Shown: positions 42,450 to 50,394 of the stretch, one piece after another
Position numbering within the stretch: position 1 is the stretch's first letter
Layout of the letters: each line of letters starts with the position of its first letter
Virus record (IMG/VR): IMGVR_UViG_3300017969_000006
Coordinates: 35,772 to 99,771 of that record
Direction: 5' to 3' (one strand)
DNA from: a virus
Length of the DNA: 64,000 bases
Notes under the pieces: model-generated
Database searches by the model: none
The model's input: the letters and a program-made list of their open reading frames with translations, nothing else
Told to the model about the DNA's origin: nothing
Program-made: the position numbers and the translations under genes

Positions 42450-44404
42450 TGGCCACTTCATACATTTACGAAAAAGAAGTTGATTGTGAAGCGTGTCCAA
42501 GTGTTCGCGTGAAAAGAACGATCATCGCCAAACTCGAACAGAAAGAAAACGTTCGTTACCTCCGGCAAACTCGCGCAAATCGTGAAGAACTCGTGCAATT
42601 TAAAGCACTTTCTAAACGAAACGGGAATATTCGCCAGTATGACGTCAAACGAGTTGGCGCAATCGGGTCAAGTAGCCGTCTGGGGCAAGCAGCCCAAGCA
42701 ATCGGAACCATTGCCACCCCCGGAAATATTTCCCCTTACCGCAGCCCAATCAGGTCAGGAATTGCTCGTGCCCTGACTCCCGGCAAACCCGGTGGTATGC
42801 GTGGTGTACGTCGCCGGGGACGAACCTCTAGGTGTCCAGAAGGATTCCAGTACGGTGGTCGTTTTACTGACAATGAATTCTCGACATGTGGGCAACAGTT
42901 GTTCGATGTTCCATCTCCCCTTGGCGCAACAATTCGCGCAATTCGTGAGCAGCAAAGAGCCGCCGCTCGAGGACCAGCCCAACCGCGAACTGCCGCTACG
43001 CCAATTGCCTCACAAGGAACAGTGAATCGTGACCGTGCCGTTCGTGCGGCACAAATTCCGCGCGTGTCAGCCACCACGAAGAAAACCGATCGCGATAAGA
43101 GCACCGCTGAAGTAATCAAAACGATGGGCAAGCCAGACATCAACGCCACTCGCCTCGTCCGACGTGACGGATATGTTCTCGAGCCAGTCGTGACACCCCG
43201 AGTTCTTCGAACCATCCCAGACAACCGAGACATGGTTGATGCAACATTTATTCTGACTGCCAAGAATCGCGCAGACCTTGGCGACCAAGAACTTGGGCTT
43301 CTTTCAAATACAGGCGTAACCAACGTCACGTATGTTTTTCAAGACGGATCTTACGTTCAGATTCGAAAAGTTCGTTCATTGACCCGTGGTGAGCGACGCA
43401 AGTTGGGTCGCACCGTGAACGCGGCGATGAAAGTTGATAACGAAAGTGACCCTCTTGCACGCCTGAAATACGTTTCAGATGAGACCGGTGATGGCATCGA
43501 TCTCGTTGAGAGCCTACGAGGCGGTCGCACGATTCAAAAAATCCTTTCCGGGAAAGGCAAAGTTTCGAGATCGAAAGATTCAGAAACTGTCGATCCGCTT
43601 GGAGACGCCGCAAAAACAGTTCGAGACGGAGGAGACATCTCCTCTATCCGCCCAACAATCCTGCAAGAAGCGATTGGTAAAACGAATCTCTTCAAAAAGA
43701 CAGGTACTGACAAGTACAAGGCTGCCGATGGCAGGGTTTACACACTGCGCACTTCGGGCAAGTCAGGCGAACACATTACGCAAGCCATGTCATCCGCAGT
43801 CCAAGACCACCTCGGACTCAACGGTGTTGATATCGCATTTGTCGGTAAGGGATCATCGAAGCGCAAGTACTTGTCCATGACCCCGGAATCCGAGATCGTC
43901 GACGGTGCGCTTTCCAAAGAGAAGTCATTCAATGACCTCGATGTGGACGACGTGGCAAAACTTTTCGTATCTGACATGGTTATGGATATAGAAAGTCGCG
44001 CCAGCAACACGGTTGCGATCTTCGACAAGGGGGATGAGTCGTCGCTCATTGCGACATTTGCCCAAAGTGAACTCGTGGATCTTTCGGATGCCAAAATTCG
44101 TGAACGTACCCAGAAAAAGATTCGCGACATGAAAGCATTGCAACCCGACAGCATTTACAGTAAATACTATAAGAGTTTGAAGGCTGAACAGCGCCGACAA
44201 ATGCAAGAAGAGATCGACAAACTCATTGCGAAAGCACGCGAATTTAACTTCACCAAATTCCGCGACAAACTCTACGCAGATGGAGAACTCTCCTCAGCGG
44301 AGAAGACACACTTGAACATTATTGCTAAAATTATTAAGACACGTATTGATGTACTTACCGACAGTAGGGAAGTTTTGATGCGTGTTCTCGGAGGTCAGAA
44401 GTGA
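42449..44404 (+). CDS. Cys-motif protein with possible kinase-like C-terminus
   Basis: 651 residues. The N-terminal part has CEACPSVRVKR and a basic Ala/Arg-rich linker. RCPEGFQYGGRFTDNEFSTC (~127-146) matches the Cys motif of the 2342-residue protein. A second basic linker follows. Residues ~405-560 (LFKKTGTDKYKAADGRVYTL, GEHITQAMSSAVQDHLGL, VDDVAKLFVSDMVMDIESRA) have the spacing of a protein-kinase or HipA-like fold: a glycine-poor N-lobe, then a D-x-x-x-x-x-R helix. That assignment is weak. It overlaps both neighbours by a base or four. Confidence 0.6.
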   Translation: MATSYIYEKEVDCEACPSVRVKRTIIAKLEQKENVRYLRQTRANREELVQFKALSKRNGNIRQYDVKRVGAIGSSSRLGQAAQAIGTIATPGNISPYRSPIRSGIARALTPGKPGGMRGVRRRGRTSRCPEGFQYGGRFTDNEFSTCGQQLFDVPSPLGATIRAIREQQRAAARGPAQPRTAATPIASQGTVNRDRAVRAAQIPRVSATTKKTDRDKSTAEVIKTMGKPDINATRLVRRDGYVLEPVVTPRVLRTIPDNRDMVDATFILTAKNRADLGDQELGLLSNTGVTNVTYVFQDGSYVQIRKVRSLTRGERRKLGRTVNAAMKVDNESDPLARLKYVSDETGDGIDLVESLRGGRTIQKILSGKGKVSRSKDSETVDPLGDAAKTVRDGGDISSIRPTILQEAIGKTNLFKKTGTDKYKAADGRVYTLRTSGKSGEHITQAMSSAVQDHLGLNGVDIAFVGKGSSKRKYLSMTPESEIVDGALSKEKSFNDLDVDDVAKLFVSDMVMDIESRASNTVAIFDKGDESSLIATFAQSELVDLSDAKIRERTQKKIRDMKALQPDSIYSKYYKSLKAEQRRQMQEEIDKLIAKAREFNFTKFRDKLYADGELSSAEKTHLNIIAKIIKTRIDVLTDSREVLMRVLGGQK

Positions 44405-47400
44405 AACAGTACGCTTTAGTAAAGGACATGGTTAACGGCTCGTCTTACTATGGCGTTGTCATCCGTGAAAATGGGCTTACCGAATGCAAAGGTGTTTCAG
44501 GTGTAGGCGAAAAGTGGGCGGAATCTTACAACAACGCCGAAACTAAGTCCCTTGACGATGGTCTTCCCTATGGTGTGAAAATCGGAGAATTCCATGCGTT
44601 GACTCAAAGCGAGGAAATCCTTGTCGAACACATGCTTGACGGCAACACTGTTCGTTTCCCAGACAGAACTCAACTGAAGCAACTGTCTTTCCACAAAACA
44701 GACGCTAATTCAAGCCTTCCTGCCGTTTCAAACACGCCGCTTTCAGCATTTTTGATGGATGACCTGCAAACCGCAGTTGACTACAAGATTCGCGCTTTCC
44801 TCTCCGACTCTGCGAGAGCGTCAGTGATGCTGAAGTCACGTCTTGAAAGATACGGCATCAGCGACACAACTGTCGGCTTCAAGTCTGCAAGCAATAACAG
44901 TTTCCTGAATGAAGACATGTCCAGTGTGGCTCGTGGACATGGCAATCTTCGACGTGCGCTGTTGGATATCAGAGACGCAAAATCAACCTTCCTAGAAAAT
45001 CATCCGGGATATCAGGTTGGAATCGAGGAAAAAGCAATCGGGCGTAGCCTCGGTCGAGGTGCGCGCATTGGCAGACGTGCGGCTCGCGCCTTCAAGCCAT
45101 ACGACCCGAACGCAATCGATGGCGACATGGACGGAATTGTTCAAGAAGGAACACCTTGGGAACGTCCAGCAGTCAGAGTTGGTGGACGTGGCGTTCGCTT
45201 AACCCCAACGCAGCAGCGGGCAAGAAGCGAAATTGCTCCAGATGTCGGGATGCGTAGCCGGACGGGTGATGGAGAAAGCATTCAGGACAGGCTTACAGCG
45301 GCGCGTAACAGTCGACAGCAAAAACTTGCCGATCGCATGCGTGAAATGGGTTTCGACGATGACAATCAAAAAGAAATCAATGACTGGCTGAGAACCTTTA
45401 ACCCGGAAGATTTCGAATATACCGACATTGATGATCTCGAGATTGAAGGTCTGACCTCGCGCCGTGGCTCATCCAGCCCTACCGGCAGCATTTTTGGTCA
45501 GCGCCGTTACTCAAGCGAGGATTGGATCGAAGGCCAACTCGATGAGGGGCCGCTTGCTGGTTCTTTCTTTGAACTTCGAACCGCACGCGATTACACCGAA
45601 AGCAACTTTAATGATCCGGGTGAAACGCTCGGTGGTAATGATGAGTTGACTGTTTACACGCCTGATGGTGTCGTTCTCAGTTTCGAAAACGAAACATGGG
45701 AAGACTCTTTGGACCTTATCAATGTCCGCGCACCGGGCGGTGATGGCCTTCGGTCAAGAAGTCGACGCGGGGATGACGAGGACTACCCTCGTATCGACCC
45801 CGATCTCATCAACAGGTTGCGAAATGAACGATTTGTTCCCGAGACAAGTCGTTCTGGTCGTGCACGTCAAAACCGCATCATTAACACCCCGAACGCTGAT
45901 GGTGGTCCACCACGTCGTGCAGTCCGGGAGCGCTCTGGCCGAGTTGTCCCAGAACCACCGGCACGTGATCGGAGCGGACTGCGCAGCAGGACCGGTGACA
46001 CCGCCAACAGAAATGCCGAATTGACCGGTGTAGGAACAACCGTCCCCAAAGCCATGAAGGCAAACAGGAAGTTCTTCCAAACACTTGCTGCCAACGGATT
46101 CGTTTGGGACGACAAGCCTGACACCAGTGGCAGAGTTAGGATTTTCCTACCCGACCGCATGTCCGACTGGACACTTGACCAGCCCGACAGCGTCCGTAAT
46201 CAGTGGGGCAAATTCAAACCAGCCCGCGAAAATCAGGCAGCCGGCTTCATTCACGTACACCCCGGCAAGGACACGCCACAACGTCCTGAAAACATGGCGA
46301 AACGTTTCCTGCGCACCATTTTTGGCGACACCGCATGGGACGACATGGAAGCAAACGCCAAGAAACCCGGCGATAAGCGCGGCACTGGTCGAATCGGAGT
46401 AATTCCTTCAACTAGCACCGGCGCGACTGGATTGCGTTCCGCAACGTCTCGTGCTCGCACTCGTACTGCCTCAACGGAAAGAGTAGCAACGCCCACCACA
46501 ACCGGACGAAGCCTCCGCTCGGGCCAACTGCGCAAACTTGGAAAGCCCGGTGTCGCAAGAGGTGAAAGCGACGGAAAAATCTGGGAACAATTGGATGACA
46601 ACCAACGCGATTTGTTCAAGCAATTTGCACAGGCGCGTGAAGTTCAGTTGATGCGGAATCTCACTCAGGATGCGAGAATGCGAAAGTTCCGCAACAAGAT
46701 GATAGATGATGGCGATTTCGACGAAATCGACGAGGACGGCAACGTTGTGCGGAATTACAACAAACCGCTTGCTCGAAACATCATCCCATTGGCGCAACGA
46801 GAAATTGACGATCTGCTTCGCGATGAAAAAATCACGGAGGAAACCCACGTAAAGTGGCAGAAAACTTTGGACGACATCAAGACGTTGCGCAACATGAAGG
46901 AAAGCGACAACTACGAAGCGCTGGAGCACCTGCATCCGGCAAGTCGTGCCAAGATCATCAAGGACGCTCGGGGTGAAGATTCAAGCATTCCGGGTGTTCG
47001 TGCACTGAAGGCTGATGGTCCGTCAACGTTCTTCGGTGATCAAGCCCGTACAGCCAGTGGTCGTAGCGCCGGTAAGAATCGGAAACCGAAAAGGAAGCGG
47101 CCTTTCGCTGACCGCATTATCACACCGAATGTTGAACGACTACAGCGTCGGGCGGCTCGTCGTCAACGAGCACAAGCGATTCGTCGGGGAGGCCTTGTTC
47201 GCGGTCAAGAGGCTGACGTTTCTGCAACGCAAAATGCTCGACGCAAACTGGCTCGTCAACTTCGTCGAGCACGACGCAGATTTAAAGGAGAACGCGACGA
47301 AAGAGCGATCCGTAAAATCTTTGACGAAAAGAAGAAAAATCACCCATTGGCCCGTACAAAAGAAGGCGCTCCAGAAGTCAATGACAAGTACGTTGATTAC

Positions 47401-48246
47401 CTTGCCTTCGTCGGATCAAATATTGATAAACGTCAAAAAGGTGAACTCTCATCAGACGTTCGCGACAGCGTCCTTCGAGACCTTTGGCAAAACGGAGGAT
47501 TCAACCAACGCCCCGAACTCATTTCTGCGGACGAGATGCAGGCCCTCAGCGATGCGGGTTGGCAGGTTCTACACCGAGGAGTTGACAGACTGGGAACTCA
47601 AGCACAAGCAAACACAGATTCGTACAAGGAAGACTTGGACCGTTTCACGCCCGGCGAAACTAATCTACGAGCACATGGCGTTGGCGAATACTGGGCTGCT
47701 CCGGGGAGTGGGCACTGGGGAGGTTACGGTTCTGGCATGCTTGCCTTCATTGACCCAGAAGGCAAAAGGATCCAGAGGAATAAACTCAAGGGATTATCAG
47801 ATGAATCTTGGCCAGCAATGAAGGAAATCCAAGATCTCATCGATGAACTAGGTGATGGAGTTGCACAAGGTGAAGACCCTGCAAACTTCGTTGATCAAGT
47901 AATGGAACGACTCCGCTCCAATGGTCTCGAAGGTCTCCTCGAAAAAGATAATGAAATCATCCAAGTGGCTCGCCAATTGCTCGACAGGTACAAGGGCATG
48001 ACCCCGAATGACACAAAGCGTGAAAATACGTGGAATGCCATTCAATATATGCTCGGCCAATCGAGGCAGGCGCAATGGTCAGGCGGAGAGGGATATTGGG
48101 CTCCAATCCTCGGCTACGACTACGTCACCTCAAACGAGGGCGTGTTCCTTGTTCACAACCGAGGCAGTGTTGCTGTGCTTGACGTCGCCGAACCGCTCAG
48201 CGGCGGAGCAGCAAAGACAATTGTAGATGGCCTCAATGAAGGGTAA
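44401..48246 (+). CDS. Giant modular protein with GLRS linkers and C-terminal ADP-ribosyltransferase-like domain
   Basis: 1281 residues. The N-terminal ~110 residues form a small domain (ALVKDMVNGSSYYGVVIREN). KAIGRSLGRG then YDPNAIDGDMDGIVQEGT (~235-252) is the shared module. G(L/M)RS motifs at ~283, ~449, ~526 and ~677 separate four linker-joined segments. One segment (~540-675) looks like a small folded domain (TVPKAMKANRKFFQTLAAN, GFIHVHPGKDTPQRPENM). A very basic region (~880-960, Arg-rich) precedes the C-terminus. The end (~1053-1275: WQVLHRGVDR, HGVGEYWAAPGSGHWGGY, AFIDPEGK, ILGYDYVTS, FLVHNRGSVAVLD) matches toxin-type ADP-ribosyltransferases. A small gene follows directly. Confidence 0.72.
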   Translation: MKQYALVKDMVNGSSYYGVVIRENGLTECKGVSGVGEKWAESYNNAETKSLDDGLPYGVKIGEFHALTQSEEILVEHMLDGNTVRFPDRTQLKQLSFHKTDANSSLPAVSNTPLSAFLMDDLQTAVDYKIRAFLSDSARASVMLKSRLERYGISDTTVGFKSASNNSFLNEDMSSVARGHGNLRRALLDIRDAKSTFLENHPGYQVGIEEKAIGRSLGRGARIGRRAARAFKPYDPNAIDGDMDGIVQEGTPWERPAVRVGGRGVRLTPTQQRARSEIAPDVGMRSRTGDGESIQDRLTAARNSRQQKLADRMREMGFDDDNQKEINDWLRTFNPEDFEYTDIDDLEIEGLTSRRGSSSPTGSIFGQRRYSSEDWIEGQLDEGPLAGSFFELRTARDYTESNFNDPGETLGGNDELTVYTPDGVVLSFENETWEDSLDLINVRAPGGDGLRSRSRRGDDEDYPRIDPDLINRLRNERFVPETSRSGRARQNRIINTPNADGGPPRRAVRERSGRVVPEPPARDRSGLRSRTGDTANRNAELTGVGTTVPKAMKANRKFFQTLAANGFVWDDKPDTSGRVRIFLPDRMSDWTLDQPDSVRNQWGKFKPARENQAAGFIHVHPGKDTPQRPENMAKRFLRTIFGDTAWDDMEANAKKPGDKRGTGRIGVIPSTSTGATGLRSATSRARTRTASTERVATPTTTGRSLRSGQLRKLGKPGVARGESDGKIWEQLDDNQRDLFKQFAQAREVQLMRNLTQDARMRKFRNKMIDDGDFDEIDEDGNVVRNYNKPLARNIIPLAQREIDDLLRDEKITEETHVKWQKTLDDIKTLRNMKESDNYEALEHLHPASRAKIIKDARGEDSSIPGVRALKADGPSTFFGDQARTASGRSAGKNRKPKRKRPFADRIITPNVERLQRRAARRQRAQAIRRGGLVRGQEADVSATQNARRKLARQLRRARRRFKGERDERAIRKIFDEKKKNHPLARTKEGAPEVNDKYVDYLAFVGSNIDKRQKGELSSDVRDSVLRDLWQNGGFNQRPELISADEMQALSDAGWQVLHRGVDRLGTQAQANTDSYKEDLDRFTPGETNLRAHGVGEYWAAPGSGHWGGYGSGMLAFIDPEGKRIQRNKLKGLSDESWPAMKEIQDLIDELGDGVAQGEDPANFVDQVMERLRSNGLEGLLEKDNEIIQVARQLLDRYKGMTPNDTKRENTWNAIQYMLGQSRQAQWSGGEGYWAPILGYDYVTSNEGVFLVHNRGSVAVLDVAEPLSGGAAKTIVDGLNEG

Positions 48247-48255
48247 ACTATTGAC

Positions 48256-48639
48256 ATGAGTGATACAACTAACGAATGGGGCGAAGATCTGCAAGAGGTA
48301 GAGCGTCGACAGCAATTCACCGACCGGTTTAACGAGTTGATGGACTTGACCGACTACCCGCCATTTTCAATCAATCTTGAAAAACACAACGAGTATCGCG
48401 AAGAAGTCATGGCCTACAGCGTGAAAATCTCTGAACAAATTCGTGAAAGCGACGCAATCGAAGATCGACCATTCTCAACACTTATGGCGAAATGGGAAGA
48501 TGACCTTGACGAGGCCAAACTCTACAAACAGCGTTATGGTAGGGATTTTGTTGGCGCCCAGAAAGCGGCCGCAAAGAATGACGGCATCTCCATGCGTGAC
48601 GTAAAGCCCATCGGACCACCATCAGCATATAAAGACTGA
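48256..48639 (+). CDS. Small acidic protein following the ART-like gene
   Basis: 127 residues, acidic, helical (DRFNELMDLTDYPPFSINLE, EEVMAYSVKISEQIRESD), 9 bases after the 1281-residue gene and overlapping the zeta-like gene. It is the third small gene after a giant one; an immunity or chaperone role is conceivable. No known domain. Confidence 0.55.
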   Translation: MSDTTNEWGEDLQEVERRQQFTDRFNELMDLTDYPPFSINLEKHNEYREEVMAYSVKISEQIRESDAIEDRPFSTLMAKWEDDLDEAKLYKQRYGRDFVGAQKAAAKNDGISMRDVKPIGPPSAYKD

Positions 48640-50243
48640 TGAATAAAGGGGCCGCCGGGAAAGCGCGAGCACTCCGACGCGCTAAAGAATTGGGATGCAC
48701 TGGTGCACACAAACATCCTGACGGCGGCTGGATGGCATGCTCCACCCATGAAGAGTACGAGCGTTTAGAAGCCGAAGAAGAGTCCGAGCAAGAAGAAAAA
48801 TCCGTTCTTTCTCGTGTTCGTGAATTCCAAAGTGTTCGCGAACGAAAAGGCAAACGCCGCAAAAAGAAAAATAAAAAGAACTGGGAAAAACTCGGTGAAC
48901 GTGGCGTTGTTTCAATCGACACAATCACTGGCGGCGGGCTCGTTTCGGGCGCTGTCGCTGGAAAAGTTGCATCAGCAATCCCCCGTGACGGAGAAGAAGA
49001 TGTTTTTACCGACATCAACTCAGCACGTCGAAGGGCGCGACAACTGGGATGTATCGGAGTTGCACGACGTCGTTCCACTGGCGGTCAAGTCGTATGGACT
49101 CCGTGTTCAAACATCACCGACTATGCGCGACGCACAGGAAGCACCGCCCTTGGCCGTCGATACATAGAACGAATGCGACGGCAAGAAGCGCGTCGAATCG
49201 TTGAAGAAGAACGCAAGCGCGGTCGCTACAAGCGTAAAATTTCCCTATTTGAAGAACTTCACGGGAAAGCGCTCGGCAGGAAAATCCGTCAGGCTGCTGC
49301 TGTTTTCGATGCCAATGCCACGGATGGTGACAACGACGGGATGGTGCAAGATGGCACCGCTTTTGCTAGACCAGCAATCCCCAAGGGTGTCGGTAAGTCG
49401 AAAACATGGAAAGACCTCATTGAGATGGAGCCCGGTTGGATGTCCGAGGCACCAAAAAACATTCAAAGAGCAGCGTCGCAGGAAGCGAGAGAAAAACACC
49501 GGAAATTACGTGTTTCTGGGCTTCGTTCGCAGCAAACCGGGTCCGGTGGTCGTGCTCAAGTGAGTCGAATCATGCAACAAGTCATGCCAGAGCATCGTGG
49601 AAAAGAGGATAGAACCCTCTATTTCATTGGCGGAACAACTGGTGCGGGGAAGTCAACTCTCACCCGAAATGACAGATTTGGGATACCGGGGCCTGATGCT
49701 GCTGCACATATTGACCCTGATGAGATTAAGGCCGGTTTGGTTGGCTGGGATAATGGCCGTGGTGCTGGTGCCGTTCACGATTCTTCACGACGAGTTACCG
49801 ATCACGCCATGAAAGCAGCGGCTGAGGAAAAAACCGATATGGTCGTTCAGGGTACTGGCAAGAGGACTGAGCACCTTCAAATGGCTCGTCAAAATGGATA
49901 TGCAACTGTTGGGCACTTTGTTCATATTCCCGGTGACGAAGCAGATCGCCGGATTGTTCAGCGAAATGCTGACAATAGGCAGAATGGTGGAGCGATAATC
50001 CCGGAATGGTTTGGGAGCCAGATTGGTCGTGAACTACAGCCGATTGTTCCTCGTCAAATTACATCCGGATTATTTGATGAATTCTTCTTGTGGGATAACA
50101 GCGGAGACACACCCGTTCTGATTGCTAAGCGCACCAAAGACGGAAATTACAACATCAATGATATTGATGCTTTCAATGATTTCTTTAGTCCGACCGGAGC
50201 CGAGTACGTCAAGAACTACTGGGATAGTAAGTCAAGTAGTTAA
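48639..50243 (+). CDS. Zeta-toxin-like kinase fused to the shared EF-hand-like module
   Basis: 534 residues. Two copies of an A-x-x-x-A-x-x-L-G-C-x-G...W-x-x-C-S repeat lie at ~10-45 and ~128-165. A basic linker follows. KALGRKIRQ then FDANATDGDNDGMVQDGT (~223-240) is the shared module; SGLRSQQTG is at ~293-301. From ~327 the zeta kinase: Walker A FIGGTTGAGKSTL, HIDPDEIKAGLV, HDSSRRVTDHAMKAA, and GHFVHIPGDEADRRIVQRN. Zeta toxins phosphorylate UDP-N-acetylglucosamine and block wall synthesis. No epsilon-type antitoxin is obvious. It is the last gene before the major capsid protein. Confidence 0.8.
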   Translation: MNKGAAGKARALRRAKELGCTGAHKHPDGGWMACSTHEEYERLEAEEESEQEEKSVLSRVREFQSVRERKGKRRKKKNKKNWEKLGERGVVSIDTITGGGLVSGAVAGKVASAIPRDGEEDVFTDINSARRRARQLGCIGVARRRSTGGQVVWTPCSNITDYARRTGSTALGRRYIERMRRQEARRIVEEERKRGRYKRKISLFEELHGKALGRKIRQAAAVFDANATDGDNDGMVQDGTAFARPAIPKGVGKSKTWKDLIEMEPGWMSEAPKNIQRAASQEAREKHRKLRVSGLRSQQTGSGGRAQVSRIMQQVMPEHRGKEDRTLYFIGGTTGAGKSTLTRNDRFGIPGPDAAAHIDPDEIKAGLVGWDNGRGAGAVHDSSRRVTDHAMKAAAEEKTDMVVQGTGKRTEHLQMARQNGYATVGHFVHIPGDEADRRIVQRNADNRQNGGAIIPEWFGSQIGRELQPIVPRQITSGLFDEFFLWDNSGDTPVLIAKRTKDGNYNINDIDAFNDFFSPTGAEYVKNYWDSKSSS

Positions 50244-50394
50244 CTAGATAAGGGCCTTATGTAATGCCCTTAAAAAAATAGTGTTATTTGCCTTATTTGG
50301 GGCTAGTGATGTTGTACCTTATAGGTAAGGGCGCGTGCTTACGTAGGCCTTGTAAACCATCCATCACGTAATTCTTCCAAGGAGAAGACCCATC
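50244..50394. other. Intergenic region before the major capsid gene
   Basis: 151 bases. It holds an inverted repeat AAGGGC/GCCCTT (50250-50255 with 50266-50271) followed by an A-run, a 5-bp hairpin TACCT/AGGTA (50314-50326), and AAGGAG at 50380-50385 before the start codon. The hairpin near the capsid gene could protect its mRNA. I find no clear promoter, though one is likely here given how strongly a capsid gene must be expressed. Confidence 0.4.

Noticed and set aside
47015-47821. 268-residue open frame in another plus-strand frame within the 1281-residue gene
   Set aside because: The zero frame contains the Arg-rich region and an ART-like end; this frame has no family or ribosome site.
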